Part shown: positions 14,766-20,961 of the stretch, one piece after another
How the letters are laid out: every line of letters starts with the position of its first letter
How positions within the stretch are numbered: the stretch's first letter is position 1
Assembly: GCA_047974855.1 (NCBI GenBank)
Contig: JBKECT010000037.1
Location: forward strand, 1-22,601
DNA from: CAYNRG01 sp047974855
GTDB lineage: Bacteria; Bacillota_I; Bacilli_A; Erysipelotrichales; Erysipelotrichaceae
Reading direction: 5' to 3'
Length of the DNA stretch: 22,601 nucleotides
Position numbers and translations under genes: made by a program
Notes under the pieces: model-generated
What the model was told of the DNA's origin: nothing
Databases searched by the model: none
The model's input: only the letters and a program-made list of their open reading frames with translations

Positions 14766-14875
14766 GCAATTTCTCCTTTCGTTATAAAGGGAAAATCACC
14801 ATAGATGAGAAAATCCCTTGATGTATTAAGTTGCTATTAGTGGGAATGGGATCCATGCTCATCACCTCTTTCATT
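14766..14875 (-). promoter_or_regulatory. mgtE leader RNA with mutually exclusive pairings
   Basis: Four segments are seen on the minus-strand RNA. Segment 1 (14863-14848) is GAUGAG-CAUG-GAUCCC. Segment 2 (14819-14804) is AAGGGAUUUUCUCAUC. Segment 3 (14792-14786) is UCCCUUU. Segment 4 (14779-14773) is AAAGGAG, the mgtE ribosome binding site. Segments 1 and 2 can pair (GAUGAG/CUCAUC and GAUCCC/GGGAUU). Segments 2 and 3 can pair instead (AAGGGA/UCCCUU, with inner UCAUC/GGUGA). Segments 3 and 4 can pair (CCUUU/AAAGG), hiding the ribosome binding site. 2:3 excludes both 1:2 and 3:4. There is no U tract, so control would be at translation. Stabilities were not computed. Confidence 0.55.
14782..14856 (-). 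CDS. Putative 24-residue leader peptide upstream of mgtE (MgtL-like start)
   Basis: The ORF reads MDPIPTNSNLIHQGIFSSMV and continues IFPL to a UAA at 14784-14782, ending 16 bases before the mgtE ATG. It has a ribosome binding site AAGAGGUG (14870-14863) about six bases from its AUG; an in-frame AUG two codons earlier is too close to that site. The M-D-P-x-P-T opening is like enterobacterial MgtL leader peptides (M-E/D-P-x-P-T-P...), in which the acidic/proline run destabilises translating ribosomes at low Mg2+. Here the same gene class (a Mg2+ transporter) lies downstream. The start region lies in segment 1 of the leader structure and the stop codon in the loop next to the mgtE ribosome binding site. 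Its translation is not proven. Confidence 0.6.
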   Translation of the reverse strand: MDPIPTNSNLIHQGIFSSMVIFPL

Positions 14876-14881
14876 AGTTCT

Positions 14882-14887
14882 ATTATA
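14882..14887 (-). promoter_or_regulatory. -10 element of the mgtE promoter
   Basis: On the minus strand a consensus TATAAT (14887-14882). No strong -35 is found 16-18 bases upstream. It would start transcription near 14875, giving a leader of about 110 bases. Confidence 0.5.
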
Positions 14888-14928
14888 CTTCAAGAAATGG
14901 ATAAAGCATAGTAAAAAATGGGTAAAGT

Positions 14929-14960
14929 AAAAGGAATAGCGTAATTAGACTATTCCTTTT
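14929..14960 (-). terminator. Terminator of the queuosine operon, overlapping the queH stop
   Basis: An 11-bp stem AAAAGGAATAG (14929-14939)/CTATTCCTTTT (14950-14960) with a 10-base loop. On the minus strand it ends in TTTT. The queH stop (14952-14950) is in the 5' arm. Confidence 0.7.
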
Positions 14961-15588
14961 CATTTCTTCTTAAATTTTCTTGAAGAGAGTAAATGCATCC
15001 GCAGTAATCTTGCCGATATAACTGATGTAGTTTTGATAACTCTTTAGCAATTAGTTGCCCGTCTTTTTTCTTGAAGTCGGAAGTGAAGTAAGCTACAGGA
15101 GCATACTTGTTTGCTAACTCAAGTCCCAACTGGTTTAAACGCTGACTATCTTTATGACGTGATATACTCATCACGGTACTAACATAATCAAAGTCGCACT
15201 TTTTTGCGTAGCAAAATGAGTCCTCTAAGCGCATCTCATAACACATGGTGCATCGTTTTCCGCCCTCTGGCTCTTGGGCAAGTGGGGCACTCATTTGAAT
15301 AAATTTATCACTTTCGTAAGGTGGAACAACAAGTTGAATTGATGAGGATGTGGTAGCATTAAACTTTTTAATATAGTGACGCAACTCTTCTTTTCTTTTT
15401 TCATACTCAGATGATGGATAAATATTGGAGTTGGCGTAGTACAGGGTAATATCAAAATGGCTATTTAACCATTGTAGTGGAAAGACTGAACAAGGTGCAC
15501 AACAAGCATGAAGTAGTAATCGTGGCTTTTTCTTTTCTTGAGATAGTGTTTCTAAGATTTTGAGACTTTCATTATAGTAGTTAATCAT
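14950..15588 (-). CDS. queH: Epoxyqueuosine reductase QueH
   Basis: A 212-residue QueH (DUF208) enzyme that reduces epoxyqueuosine to queuosine in tRNA, the last step of Q synthesis, as a non-homologous replacement of QueG. The family's cysteines are present: HACCAPCS (C29, C30, C33), the central GGKRCTMCYEMRL, and the C-terminal DYCGC. These bind an iron-sulfur cluster and a second metal. VSTVMSISRHKD is another family landmark. The ATG lies 8 bases inside the 3' end of queA, so the two are translationally coupled. It is the last gene of a tgt-queA-queH operon with a terminator at its stop. Confidence 0.93.
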   Translation of the reverse strand: MINYYNESLKILETLSQEKKKPRLLLHACCAPCSVFPLQWLNSHFDITLYYANSNIYPSSEYEKRKEELRHYIKKFNATTSSSIQLVVPPYESDKFIQMSAPLAQEPEGGKRCTMCYEMRLEDSFCYAKKCDFDYVSTVMSISRHKDSQRLNQLGLELANKYAPVAYFTSDFKKKDGQLIAKELSKLHQLYRQDYCGCIYSLQENLRRNEKE

Positions 15589-16609
15589 TTGTTATCAACA
15601 TACTATCTCCAAAAGAAAAGAAACGATACTGTTGTGCGATGGCTTGTTCATAGGCACTGGTTATTAACTCTTTGGTTGCGAAGGAACACATCATCATAAG
15701 CAGTGTTGACTTCGGTAAGTGAAAATTGGTAATGATGCAATCTACAGCTTTCCATTTATAGCCTGGAAAAATAAAGATATCAGTCTCACCACAACACTCT
15801 TGAAATTGTTCGTGTTCACTGAGTGCGGTTTCTAGTACGCGTGTAGTGGTTGTACCGACGGTAATAATTCTTCTTCCTTCAGCCTTTGCATGGTTTAGTA
15901 AGGTGGCAGTTTCTGAGGGTATACTGTAAACTTCAGAGTGCATAATGTGATCTTCAATTATTTCAGTATCCATGGGTCTAAATGTTCCTAATCCGACATG
16001 GAGGGTAACATCAGCGATGATAACGCCTTTTGTGCGAAGTTGTTCAAAAATTTCATCAGTGAAATGGAGTCCGGCTGTTGGTGCTGCGGCACTTCCTTGA
16101 ACCGTTGCATAAACGGTTTGATATCGTTCAGGATCGTCTAGTTTTTCTCGAATGTAGGGTGGCAGTGGAACTTGACCTAATTGTTCCAAAACTTCTAAAA
16201 ATAATCCGGTATAAATCATTTCCATTTGGCGAATTCCTTTTTCACCAATTCCAACACAACGTGCTTTTAGTTCACCTTGATTGAAAGAAACAATGGAATT
16301 GAGTTTTACAGCCTTGGAATTTCCTACAAGACACTCCCAAACATCTCCCTTTTGTTTTAAAAGAAGAAGCTCAATGTGGGCACCGGTCTCTTCCTTAATG
16401 CCAAATAGCCTAGCTGGAATAACTCGAGTATTGTTGCGAACAAGCACATCGCCCGCTTTTAAAAACGAAGGCAAATCAAAAAAGTGCTGATGCTCAAGTT
16501 GATGTGACTGTTTATGAACCACAAGCAATCGGCTTTGAGAACGTTTTTCTAAAGGGTGCTGAGCAATTAGTTCAGGAGGTAAATTAAAATCAAATTCACT
16601 TGTTTTCAT
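15581..16609 (-). CDS. queA: tRNA preQ1(34) S-adenosylmethionine ribosyltransferase-isomerase QueA
   Basis: A 342-residue QueA, the usual family length. It transfers and isomerises the ribosyl moiety of SAM onto preQ1-modified tRNA to make epoxyqueuosine. Landmarks are FDFNLPPELIAQHPLEKRSQSRLLV at the N-terminus (residues 6-30), VRNNTRVIPARLFG, GQVPLPPYI, AAPTAGLHFT, TLHVGLGTFRPM, and the C-terminal NFHLPKSTLLMM. The ATG lies two bases after the tgt stop. Its product feeds QueH, encoded immediately downstream with an overlap. Confidence 0.96.
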   Translation of the reverse strand: MKTSEFDFNLPPELIAQHPLEKRSQSRLLVVHKQSHQLEHQHFFDLPSFLKAGDVLVRNNTRVIPARLFGIKEETGAHIELLLLKQKGDVWECLVGNSKAVKLNSIVSFNQGELKARCVGIGEKGIRQMEMIYTGLFLEVLEQLGQVPLPPYIREKLDDPERYQTVYATVQGSAAAPTAGLHFTDEIFEQLRTKGVIIADVTLHVGLGTFRPMDTEIIEDHIMHSEVYSIPSETATLLNHAKAEGRRIITVGTTTTRVLETALSEHEQFQECCGETDIFIFPGYKWKAVDCIITNFHLPKSTLLMMMCSFATKELITSAYEQAIAQQYRFFSFGDSMLITND

Positions 16610-16611
16610 AA

Positions 16612-17742
16612 TTAAAACCCTCTTTCATCGAAGCCATAACGTGCTAAAATATCTTTTTTAAATTCTGGAAACCTATCTTCTTTAATTGCTTCCCTTGCCA
16701 TCTCGGTTAAGCGTAACAAAAAGCGAAGGTTATGAATAGAAAGTAGGCGATTACCTAGCCCCTCATTACAACGAAACAAGTGGTTTAAATAAGCCTTAGT
16801 GTAGTTTTTACAACAAATACAATCACACTCATCATCAAGTGCAGAAAAATCATCTTTATAAATGGCACGCTTAATATTAATGCGCCCTTTGGTAGTCATT
16901 AAAGTGCCATGACGAGCAATTCGTGTAGGTAAAACACAGTCCATCATATCTACCCCTTGTTCAATGGCTTCCAAAATATCATTAACCGCACCAACACCCA
17001 TTAGATAGCGTGGTTTGTCTTCTGGCAAAAAGTTGATGGAATGTGAAATCATTCTAGCCATGGTTTCTTTGTCCTCTCCTACAGAGGTGCCACCGATAGA
17101 ATAACCATCAAAATTCATTTTTACTAATTCTTCAGCACAATGTTGGCGAAGATCAGGATAGTCACCACCTTGAACAATGCCAAAGATAGCTTGAGTATCT
17201 CGCTTTTGATGGGCATCTAGGCCTCTTTTTGCCCAACGTAAAGTTCGCTCAACACTTTGCTTTACATAGTCATAAGTCGCAGGATAAGGGATGCATTCAT
17301 CAAAAGACATAATAATGTCTGCACCAATTTTATTTTGTATTTGAATTGCTTTTTCAGGACTTAAGAAAAGGGTTGAACCATCTAAATGGCTTTTAAAAGT
17401 AACCCCATCTTCTGCAATTTTTCGTGCATCAGCAAGCGAAAAGACTTGAAATCCACCGCTATCAGTCAACATAGGACCAGGGTAGTTCATAAACTTTTGA
17501 ACACCCCCTGCTTGGTCCACAATATCCTCTCCAGGACGAAGCCAAAGATGATAAGTATTGGCCAATATCACTTGCGATCCAATACTTAAAAGTTCCTCAG
17601 GGGAAACAAATTTGACAGTAGCTAGGGTTCCAACCGGCATAAACATTGGAGTTTCTACGGTTCCATGTGGAGTTTTCATCTGTGCAACACGTGCTTTTGT
17701 ACTTGTGCATTGATGAGTAACATTAAATTCTAAATTTTTCAT
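16612..17742 (-). CDS. tgt: tRNA-guanine transglycosylase Tgt
   Basis: A 376-residue bacterial Tgt that exchanges G34 for preQ1 in tRNAs with GUN anticodons. The catalytic residues are D94 (TDSGGFQVFS, general acid/base) and D268 (GVDMMDCVLPTR, nucleophile). The zinc site is C306, C308, C311 and H337 with the normal C-x-C-x2-C-x25-H spacing. The GVGAVNDILEAI loop is the family's substrate-recognition segment. The start is set at ATG 17742, with AAAGGTGAT just upstream; a GTG nine bases earlier is part of that site. It is the first gene of the tgt-queA-queH operon. No preQ1 synthesis genes are in the window, so synthesis or salvage of preQ1 lies elsewhere. Confidence 0.96.
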   Translation of the reverse strand: MKNLEFNVTHQCTSTKARVAQMKTPHGTVETPMFMPVGTLATVKFVSPEELLSIGSQVILANTYHLWLRPGEDIVDQAGGVQKFMNYPGPMLTDSGGFQVFSLADARKIAEDGVTFKSHLDGSTLFLSPEKAIQIQNKIGADIIMSFDECIPYPATYDYVKQSVERTLRWAKRGLDAHQKRDTQAIFGIVQGGDYPDLRQHCAEELVKMNFDGYSIGGTSVGEDKETMARMISHSINFLPEDKPRYLMGVGAVNDILEAIEQGVDMMDCVLPTRIARHGTLMTTKGRINIKRAIYKDDFSALDDECDCICCKNYTKAYLNHLFRCNEGLGNRLLSIHNLRFLLRLTEMAREAIKEDRFPEFKKDILARYGFDERGF

Positions 17743-17773
17743 TTTTATCACCTTTTTAATTATATATGATTTC

Positions 17774-17803
17774 TTGTCGATATGGTAGGTAAAATGCTAT
17801 AAT
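17774..17803 (+). promoter_or_regulatory. Promoter of the membrane protein/ArsR operon
   Basis: TTGTCG (17774-17779), 18-bp spacer, TATAAT (17798-17803) with extended -10 TGC (17795-17797). No clear 12-2-12 ArsR-type palindrome is seen around it. Confidence 0.65.
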
Positions 17804-17825
17804 ATAACCAATAAGGAGAGTGCTT

Positions 17826-18281
17826 ATGAAATCGAAAATCTTGTCTATTAAAAATATTCCTGAGCTTCCTCCGATGATTAACCCTGTTAATTTAAAACCA
17901 AAAGGAGTTCTTTATATGCTGATTGTGATAGGGTTTATTGGGCTATGGATAGCACCTGAGGCTTATATGGTTAGTGCAAGTATTATCACGCTGAGCTTGT
18001 TTGGACTCATTGTTTATCCAGACTGCCATGTCATAGGGGTTAGTGAAGAATATTTAGTTTTATATAACCAAAAAAATAGAGACTTCTGCTTTTTAGCTTA
18101 TTGGGATGAAATTCTTTTTTGGAGTTATCAAAGACACGCTGATAAGGATGAGCTAATTGTTGAAATGATTGATCATCACATAGAAAAAGTGAGTTGTTAT
18201 TCAAGGCGTAAGACAGTTCAATGGGTTCAGTTGTATGCAGCAGATAAAGAGAAAGCGTTGCGAAAGGAGAAAGTGGTATGA
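17826..18281 (+). CDS. Uncharacterised two-helix membrane protein, cotranscribed with an ArsR repressor
   Basis: A 151-residue protein I do not recognise. After a polar N-terminus (1-27) come two close membrane helices (about 29-45 and 48-66). A cytoplasmic domain of about 85 residues follows, with alternating strands (VIGVSEEYLVLYNQ, FCFLAYWDEILFWSYQ, ELIVEMIDHHIEKVSCYS). This 'helical hairpin plus strands' layout resembles YcxB/bacterial PH-like domains, an inference only. The start is set at ATG 17826 (AAGGAG 17813-17818); a GTG six bases upstream is too close to that site. It ends in an ATGA overlap with the ArsR gene, so it may belong to a metal-responsive unit, although it does not look like a cation efflux pump. 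Confidence 0.65.
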   Translation: MKSKILSIKNIPELPPMINPVNLKPKGVLYMLIVIGFIGLWIAPEAYMVSASIITLSLFGLIVYPDCHVIGVSEEYLVLYNQKNRDFCFLAYWDEILFWSYQRHADKDELIVEMIDHHIEKVSCYSRRKTVQWVQLYAADKEKALRKEKVV

Positions 18282-18568
18282 AGCACGTTCGTGAAAAAGA
18301 CTTTGATGAAATGGCAGAACTATTTCAAATGCTTGCGGATACGACACGGCTAAAAATATTGAAACAACTGTTTTTGAAAGAATGCTGCGTTAGTGAACTA
18401 GTGAGTGCTTTAGGAATGAGTCAATCGGCAGTTTCCCACCAATTATCTTCACTAAAAAAAACAAGAGTTGTGAAATCAAAGAAAGTTGGGCGAAATGTTT
18501 TTTATGGGCTAGATGATAAACATATTGAAAGCATTTTCAAATTAACGTTAGAACATATCCAAGAATGA
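18278..18568 (+). CDS. ArsR/SmtB-family metal-sensing repressor (probably zinc)
   Basis: A 96-residue winged-helix repressor. The DNA-binding helices are CCVSELVSALGMSQSAVSHQLSSLKK (about 36-61), followed by the wing VKSKKVGRNVFYGL. The C-terminal helix has the complete alpha-5 metal site of SmtB/CzrA: D80-x-H82-x10-H93-x2-E96, the same spacing as D104/H106/H117/E120 of SmtB. This predicts a dimer that releases DNA on binding Zn(II) (or Co(II)). C36 and C37 lie at the position of the alpha-3 ELCVCDL motif, but the pattern is not the canonical CxC. The gene overlaps the preceding membrane-protein gene by four bases. Its targets are unknown; the usual partner, a zinc efflux pump, is not adjacent. 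Confidence 0.88.
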   Translation: MKHVREKDFDEMAELFQMLADTTRLKILKQLFLKECCVSELVSALGMSQSAVSHQLSSLKKTRVVKSKKVGRNVFYGLDDKHIESIFKLTLEHIQE

Positions 18569-18596
18569 AAGAAAAGTGAATTTCGATATGAAAAAG

Positions 18597-18625
18597 TTTA
18601 CATTTTAGATATTTTTTACTATAAT
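18597..18625 (+). promoter_or_regulatory. Promoter of the pyrophosphatase-like gene
   Basis: TTTACA (18597-18602), 17-bp spacer, TATAAT (18620-18625): one of the best canonical promoters in the window. It is overlapped by the direct repeats at 18604-18634. Confidence 0.75.
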
Positions 18626-18634
18626 TTAGATATT
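18604..18634 (+). repeat. Direct repeat TTTAGATATT, two copies 21 bp apart, within the promoter
   Basis: Identical 10-mers at 18604-18613 (in the spacer) and 18625-18634 (just after the -10). The 21-bp period is two helical turns, placing both on the same DNA face. A degenerate third copy, TTTCGATATG, starts at 18581. This may be a regulator binding site, but chance in AT-rich DNA is not excluded. Confidence 0.45.
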
Positions 18635-18647
18635 CAAGGAGGCAACA

Positions 18648-19034
18648 ATGAAAGAATTCGAAAACAATGCTTTCTTCTGGCAAAAGGTAGATACACTAAT
18701 TTTCTCTAATCATTTAGAACTGCTTTATCATAAGGGAGACAAGCATGACCAACATCCGCAATTGAGTTATCCTGTTGATTATGGAAGTTTAAGAGAAAGC
18801 CAACAATCAGAAGAATCATTATATGTATTTAAAGGTAGTCAAAAGGCAAGTGGCTGTAATGCAATGGTAGTAACAGCAGATATTTTGAAAAAAGAGATAG
18901 AAGTTAAATTATTGCTGGATTGCACAGAAGAAGAAGAGAAAAGAATTTTAGAGTTTTTGAATAAAACAGACTTACAAAAAGCGGTATTAATGCGACGTGG
19001 GGATGAAATTCCAGAATGGGCATTAACTGATTAG
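18648..19034 (+). CDS. Small inorganic-pyrophosphatase-like protein, probably lacking catalytic residues
   Basis: A 128-residue cytoplasmic protein. A middle segment (about 25-75) follows the family I pyrophosphatase pattern: K-G-x-x-x-x-x-P at 30-38, then YPVDYGSL (41-48) and LYVFKGS where PPases have P-x-DYGY-I...D-x-L-D-V-L. The second half (VVTADILKKEIEVKLLLDCTEEEEKRILEF) resembles a clostridial family often annotated as 'inorganic pyrophosphatase'. The aspartates normally found after the DYG motif (ED-G-D-x-x-D) are replaced by Ser, Glu and Tyr, so hydrolysis of PPi is doubtful. The ribosome binding site AAGGAGG (18637-18643) is strong. It has its own promoter and terminator. Confidence 0.6.
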   Translation: MKEFENNAFFWQKVDTLIFSNHLELLYHKGDKHDQHPQLSYPVDYGSLRESQQSEESLYVFKGSQKASGCNAMVVTADILKKEIEVKLLLDCTEEEEKRILEFLNKTDLQKAVLMRRGDEIPEWALTD

Positions 19035-19055
19035 AATGCACTGCATTCTTTTTTT
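19033..19055 (+). terminator. Terminator of the pyrophosphatase-like gene
   Basis: AGAATGC (19033-19039), loop ACT, GCATTCT (19043-19049), T tract to 19055. The stop codon overlaps the stem. Confidence 0.88.
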
Positions 19056-19067
19056 ATTTAGAAGATA

Positions 19068-19076
19068 TGGTATAAT
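19068..19076 (+). promoter_or_regulatory. Extended -10 promoter of the DUF4358-MBOAT-DHHW operon
   Basis: TGG-TATAAT (19068-19076) without a clear -35. The ribosome binding site AAGGAG (19090-19095) follows. Confidence 0.6.
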
Positions 19077-19102
19077 AGAAAGCAAGAAGAAGGAGAATGA
19101 AA

Positions 19103-19555
19103 ATGAAAAAATTAATTAAATTAATCGCAGTTACCTGTGTTTTATTAGGAGTAGTGGGATGTAGTAGCCAAACAGTGGAGTTGGATCTTGCTGCATTGCA
19201 TCAAGGAGTATTAGATCAAGCAGAAGTGTTTATGATTCCTGCAAGTGCTGAATTAGAGAAAGAAGAGTTTATAACACTCTATGGTGTTGATGCTGCAATG
19301 GTGGAAGAAGTTGTTGCGACAAGAGCAATGATGTCAGCTCACCTTTGTGATATTTTAATGATTAAAGTAGCATCTGGGAAGTCTCAGGAAGTTTTAGAAG
19401 CTATTCAAGCAACCTATAGCGATGCTGTGCTATATCCGTTTATGACAGAGTATGTGGAATCAATGCAAGTCATTGAAAAAGGTGATTATCTAATCATTGT
19501 TGTTGCTGAAGAGGCACAAGCGATTGGTGAATGGATCAAAACAGAGATTGAATAA
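19103..19555 (+). CDS. DUF4358-like lipoprotein
   Basis: A 150-residue secreted lipoprotein: signal with lipobox GVVGC (C18). The mature domain contains FITLYGVDAAMVEEVVATRAM, then a segment predicted as strand and helix (CDILMIKVASGKSQEVLEAI), the pattern of DUF4358 proteins in which a Y-x-(I/V)-D step precedes an 'accounting-like' alpha/beta repeat. These lipoproteins are often encoded with MBOAT and DHHW genes, as here, which supports the call. The start is set at ATG 19103, seven bases after AAGGAG; the ATG at 19097 is only one base from it. Its stop codon shares one base with the MBOAT start (TAATG). Confidence 0.72.
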   Translation: MKKLIKLIAVTCVLLGVVGCSSQTVELDLAALHQGVLDQAEVFMIPASAELEKEEFITLYGVDAAMVEEVVATRAMMSAHLCDILMIKVASGKSQEVLEAIQATYSDAVLYPFMTEYVESMQVIEKGDYLIIVVAEEAQAIGEWIKTEIE

Positions 19556-20946
19556 TGGTTTTTAGTAGTCTTTCATTTTTGTATGGGTATCTGCCGTTAG
19601 CCATACTGATTATTAAACTAGTTCCTAGAAAATTAAGAAATGCCGCTTTATTTGTGATGAGTTTGTTGTTTTATGGTTGGGGTGAGCCGATATACATCGT
19701 TCTGATGTTGATTTCAACAGGTGTCGATTATATTAATGGACTGATGGTTCACCGCTATCACCATCGAAAAGAAGTGGCTTTTCGCTTTGTTCTTTTCTCG
19801 GTTATATTTAATATCGGTTTGTTGAGTTTCTTTAAATATTTTGACTTTATTGTAGCAAATTTAAATTCTATTGGGATAACAGGCATTAGTCCGCTAGGGC
19901 TTGCTTTGCCTTTAGGAATTTCATTTTATACATTTCAAACCATGTCGTATCCGATTGACGTTTATCGCCAAGAAGCTCAAGTTCAAAAAAATATTCTTTC
20001 ATTTGGTGCTTATGTTTCAATGTTTCCGCAATTAATCGCAGGACCAATTGTTAGATATAAAACCATTGCAGATCAATTGGAAAATCGCAAAGAAACCCAA
20101 GAACAGTTTTATGAGGGTATACTACGTTTTTCAGTGGGATTAAGTAAAAAAGTATTATTAGCTAATACGGTCGGGGCTATTTGGATTGAGATACAAAGTT
20201 TGGCACTATTTCAGCAGTCAGTCATGACCGCATGGATTGGACTACTTGCCTATGGATTTCAAATTTATTTTGATTTTAGTGGATACAGCGATATGGCAAT
20301 AGGGCTTGGTAAAATGTTGGGATTTGAGTTTCCAGAGAATTTTAACTACCCTTATATTGCTCAGTCCATTAGTGATTTCTGGCGACGTTGGCATATGACT
20401 TTAGGAGAGTGGTTTAGGGATTGCATTTATATTCCATTAGGAGGCAGCCGAAAAGGGTCGTTGGGATTTAACTTATTGATGGTGTGGTTTTTAACTGGTT
20501 TGTGGCATGGAGCGAGTTGGAATTTTATATTATGGGGACTTTATTTTTGGGTGTTTATTTATATCGAGAAAAAAGGAATTCAAAAATTAATTGCTCAACT
20601 TCCTCAAGTTTGTCGACACCTATACACCTTGTTTGTGGTACTAATCGGATGGGTATTGTTTTATTTCACATCGTGGGGTGACACAATTCAGTTTTTAAAA
20701 CTTTTATTTGGTTGTGAAGTGAACATTTTCGCAAATGAGATCACATGGTTTTATGTTCGCAACTATGCCGTACTGTGGGTTGCCTTAATTTTGGCAAGTA
20801 TTCCACAAACTAAGTGTTGGTTTGCGGAGAAGATATTGAGAAAGCATGAATATCTTATTCCAATCCTTATAGTTGTTTCATTAGTTGTATGTACTGCTTT
20901 CTTAGTGGACGCAAGTTACAATCCATTCTTATATTTTAGGTTTTAG
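19555..20946 (+). CDS. MBOAT-family O-acyltransferase (AlgI/DltB-like)
   Basis: A 463-residue polytopic membrane protein with about 11 helices. MBOAT landmarks are GISFYTFQTMSYPIDVYR, SMFPQLIAGPIVRY, YFDFSGYSDMAIGLGKMLG, and NYPYIAQSISDFWRRWHMTLGEWFRDCIYIPLGG in two parts around H280. The catalytic His is H318 in LTGLWHGASWNF. Members move acyl groups across the membrane onto extracellular polymers: alginate by AlgI, teichoic acid by DltB. With a DHHW/AlgX-like partner directly downstream, O-acetylation of an exopolysaccharide or cell-wall polymer is most likely. No dlt genes are adjacent, which disfavours a true DltB. Confidence 0.93.
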   Translation: MVFSSLSFLYGYLPLAILIIKLVPRKLRNAALFVMSLLFYGWGEPIYIVLMLISTGVDYINGLMVHRYHHRKEVAFRFVLFSVIFNIGLLSFFKYFDFIVANLNSIGITGISPLGLALPLGISFYTFQTMSYPIDVYRQEAQVQKNILSFGAYVSMFPQLIAGPIVRYKTIADQLENRKETQEQFYEGILRFSVGLSKKVLLANTVGAIWIEIQSLALFQQSVMTAWIGLLAYGFQIYFDFSGYSDMAIGLGKMLGFEFPENFNYPYIAQSISDFWRRWHMTLGEWFRDCIYIPLGGSRKGSLGFNLLMVWFLTGLWHGASWNFILWGLYFWVFIYIEKKGIQKLIAQLPQVCRHLYTLFVVLIGWVLFYFTSWGDTIQFLKLLFGCEVNIFANEITWFYVRNYAVLWVALILASIPQTKCWFAEKILRKHEYLIPILIVVSLVVCTAFLVDASYNPFLYFRF

Positions 20947-20961
20947 AAGGAGGAGAGATAG

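Noticed and set aside
14766..14875. M-box (ykoK) magnesium riboswitch upstream of mgtE
   Set aside because: The leader from the predicted start is only about 110 bases, a 25-codon ORF fills most of it, and I do not see the conserved M-box loops; an M-box aptamer alone needs about 150 bases or more.
17743..17819. preQ1 riboswitch before the tgt-queA-queH operon
   Set aside because: The space before tgt is short and lacks the C-rich hairpin with an A-rich tail; Tgt/QueA genes are also not the usual preQ1 riboswitch targets.
17752..17819. ArsR-type 12-2-12 operator in front of the membrane protein/ArsR operon
   Set aside because: The region is AT-rich with fragments of symmetry only; no convincing inverted repeat of the CzrA/SmtB kind could be read.
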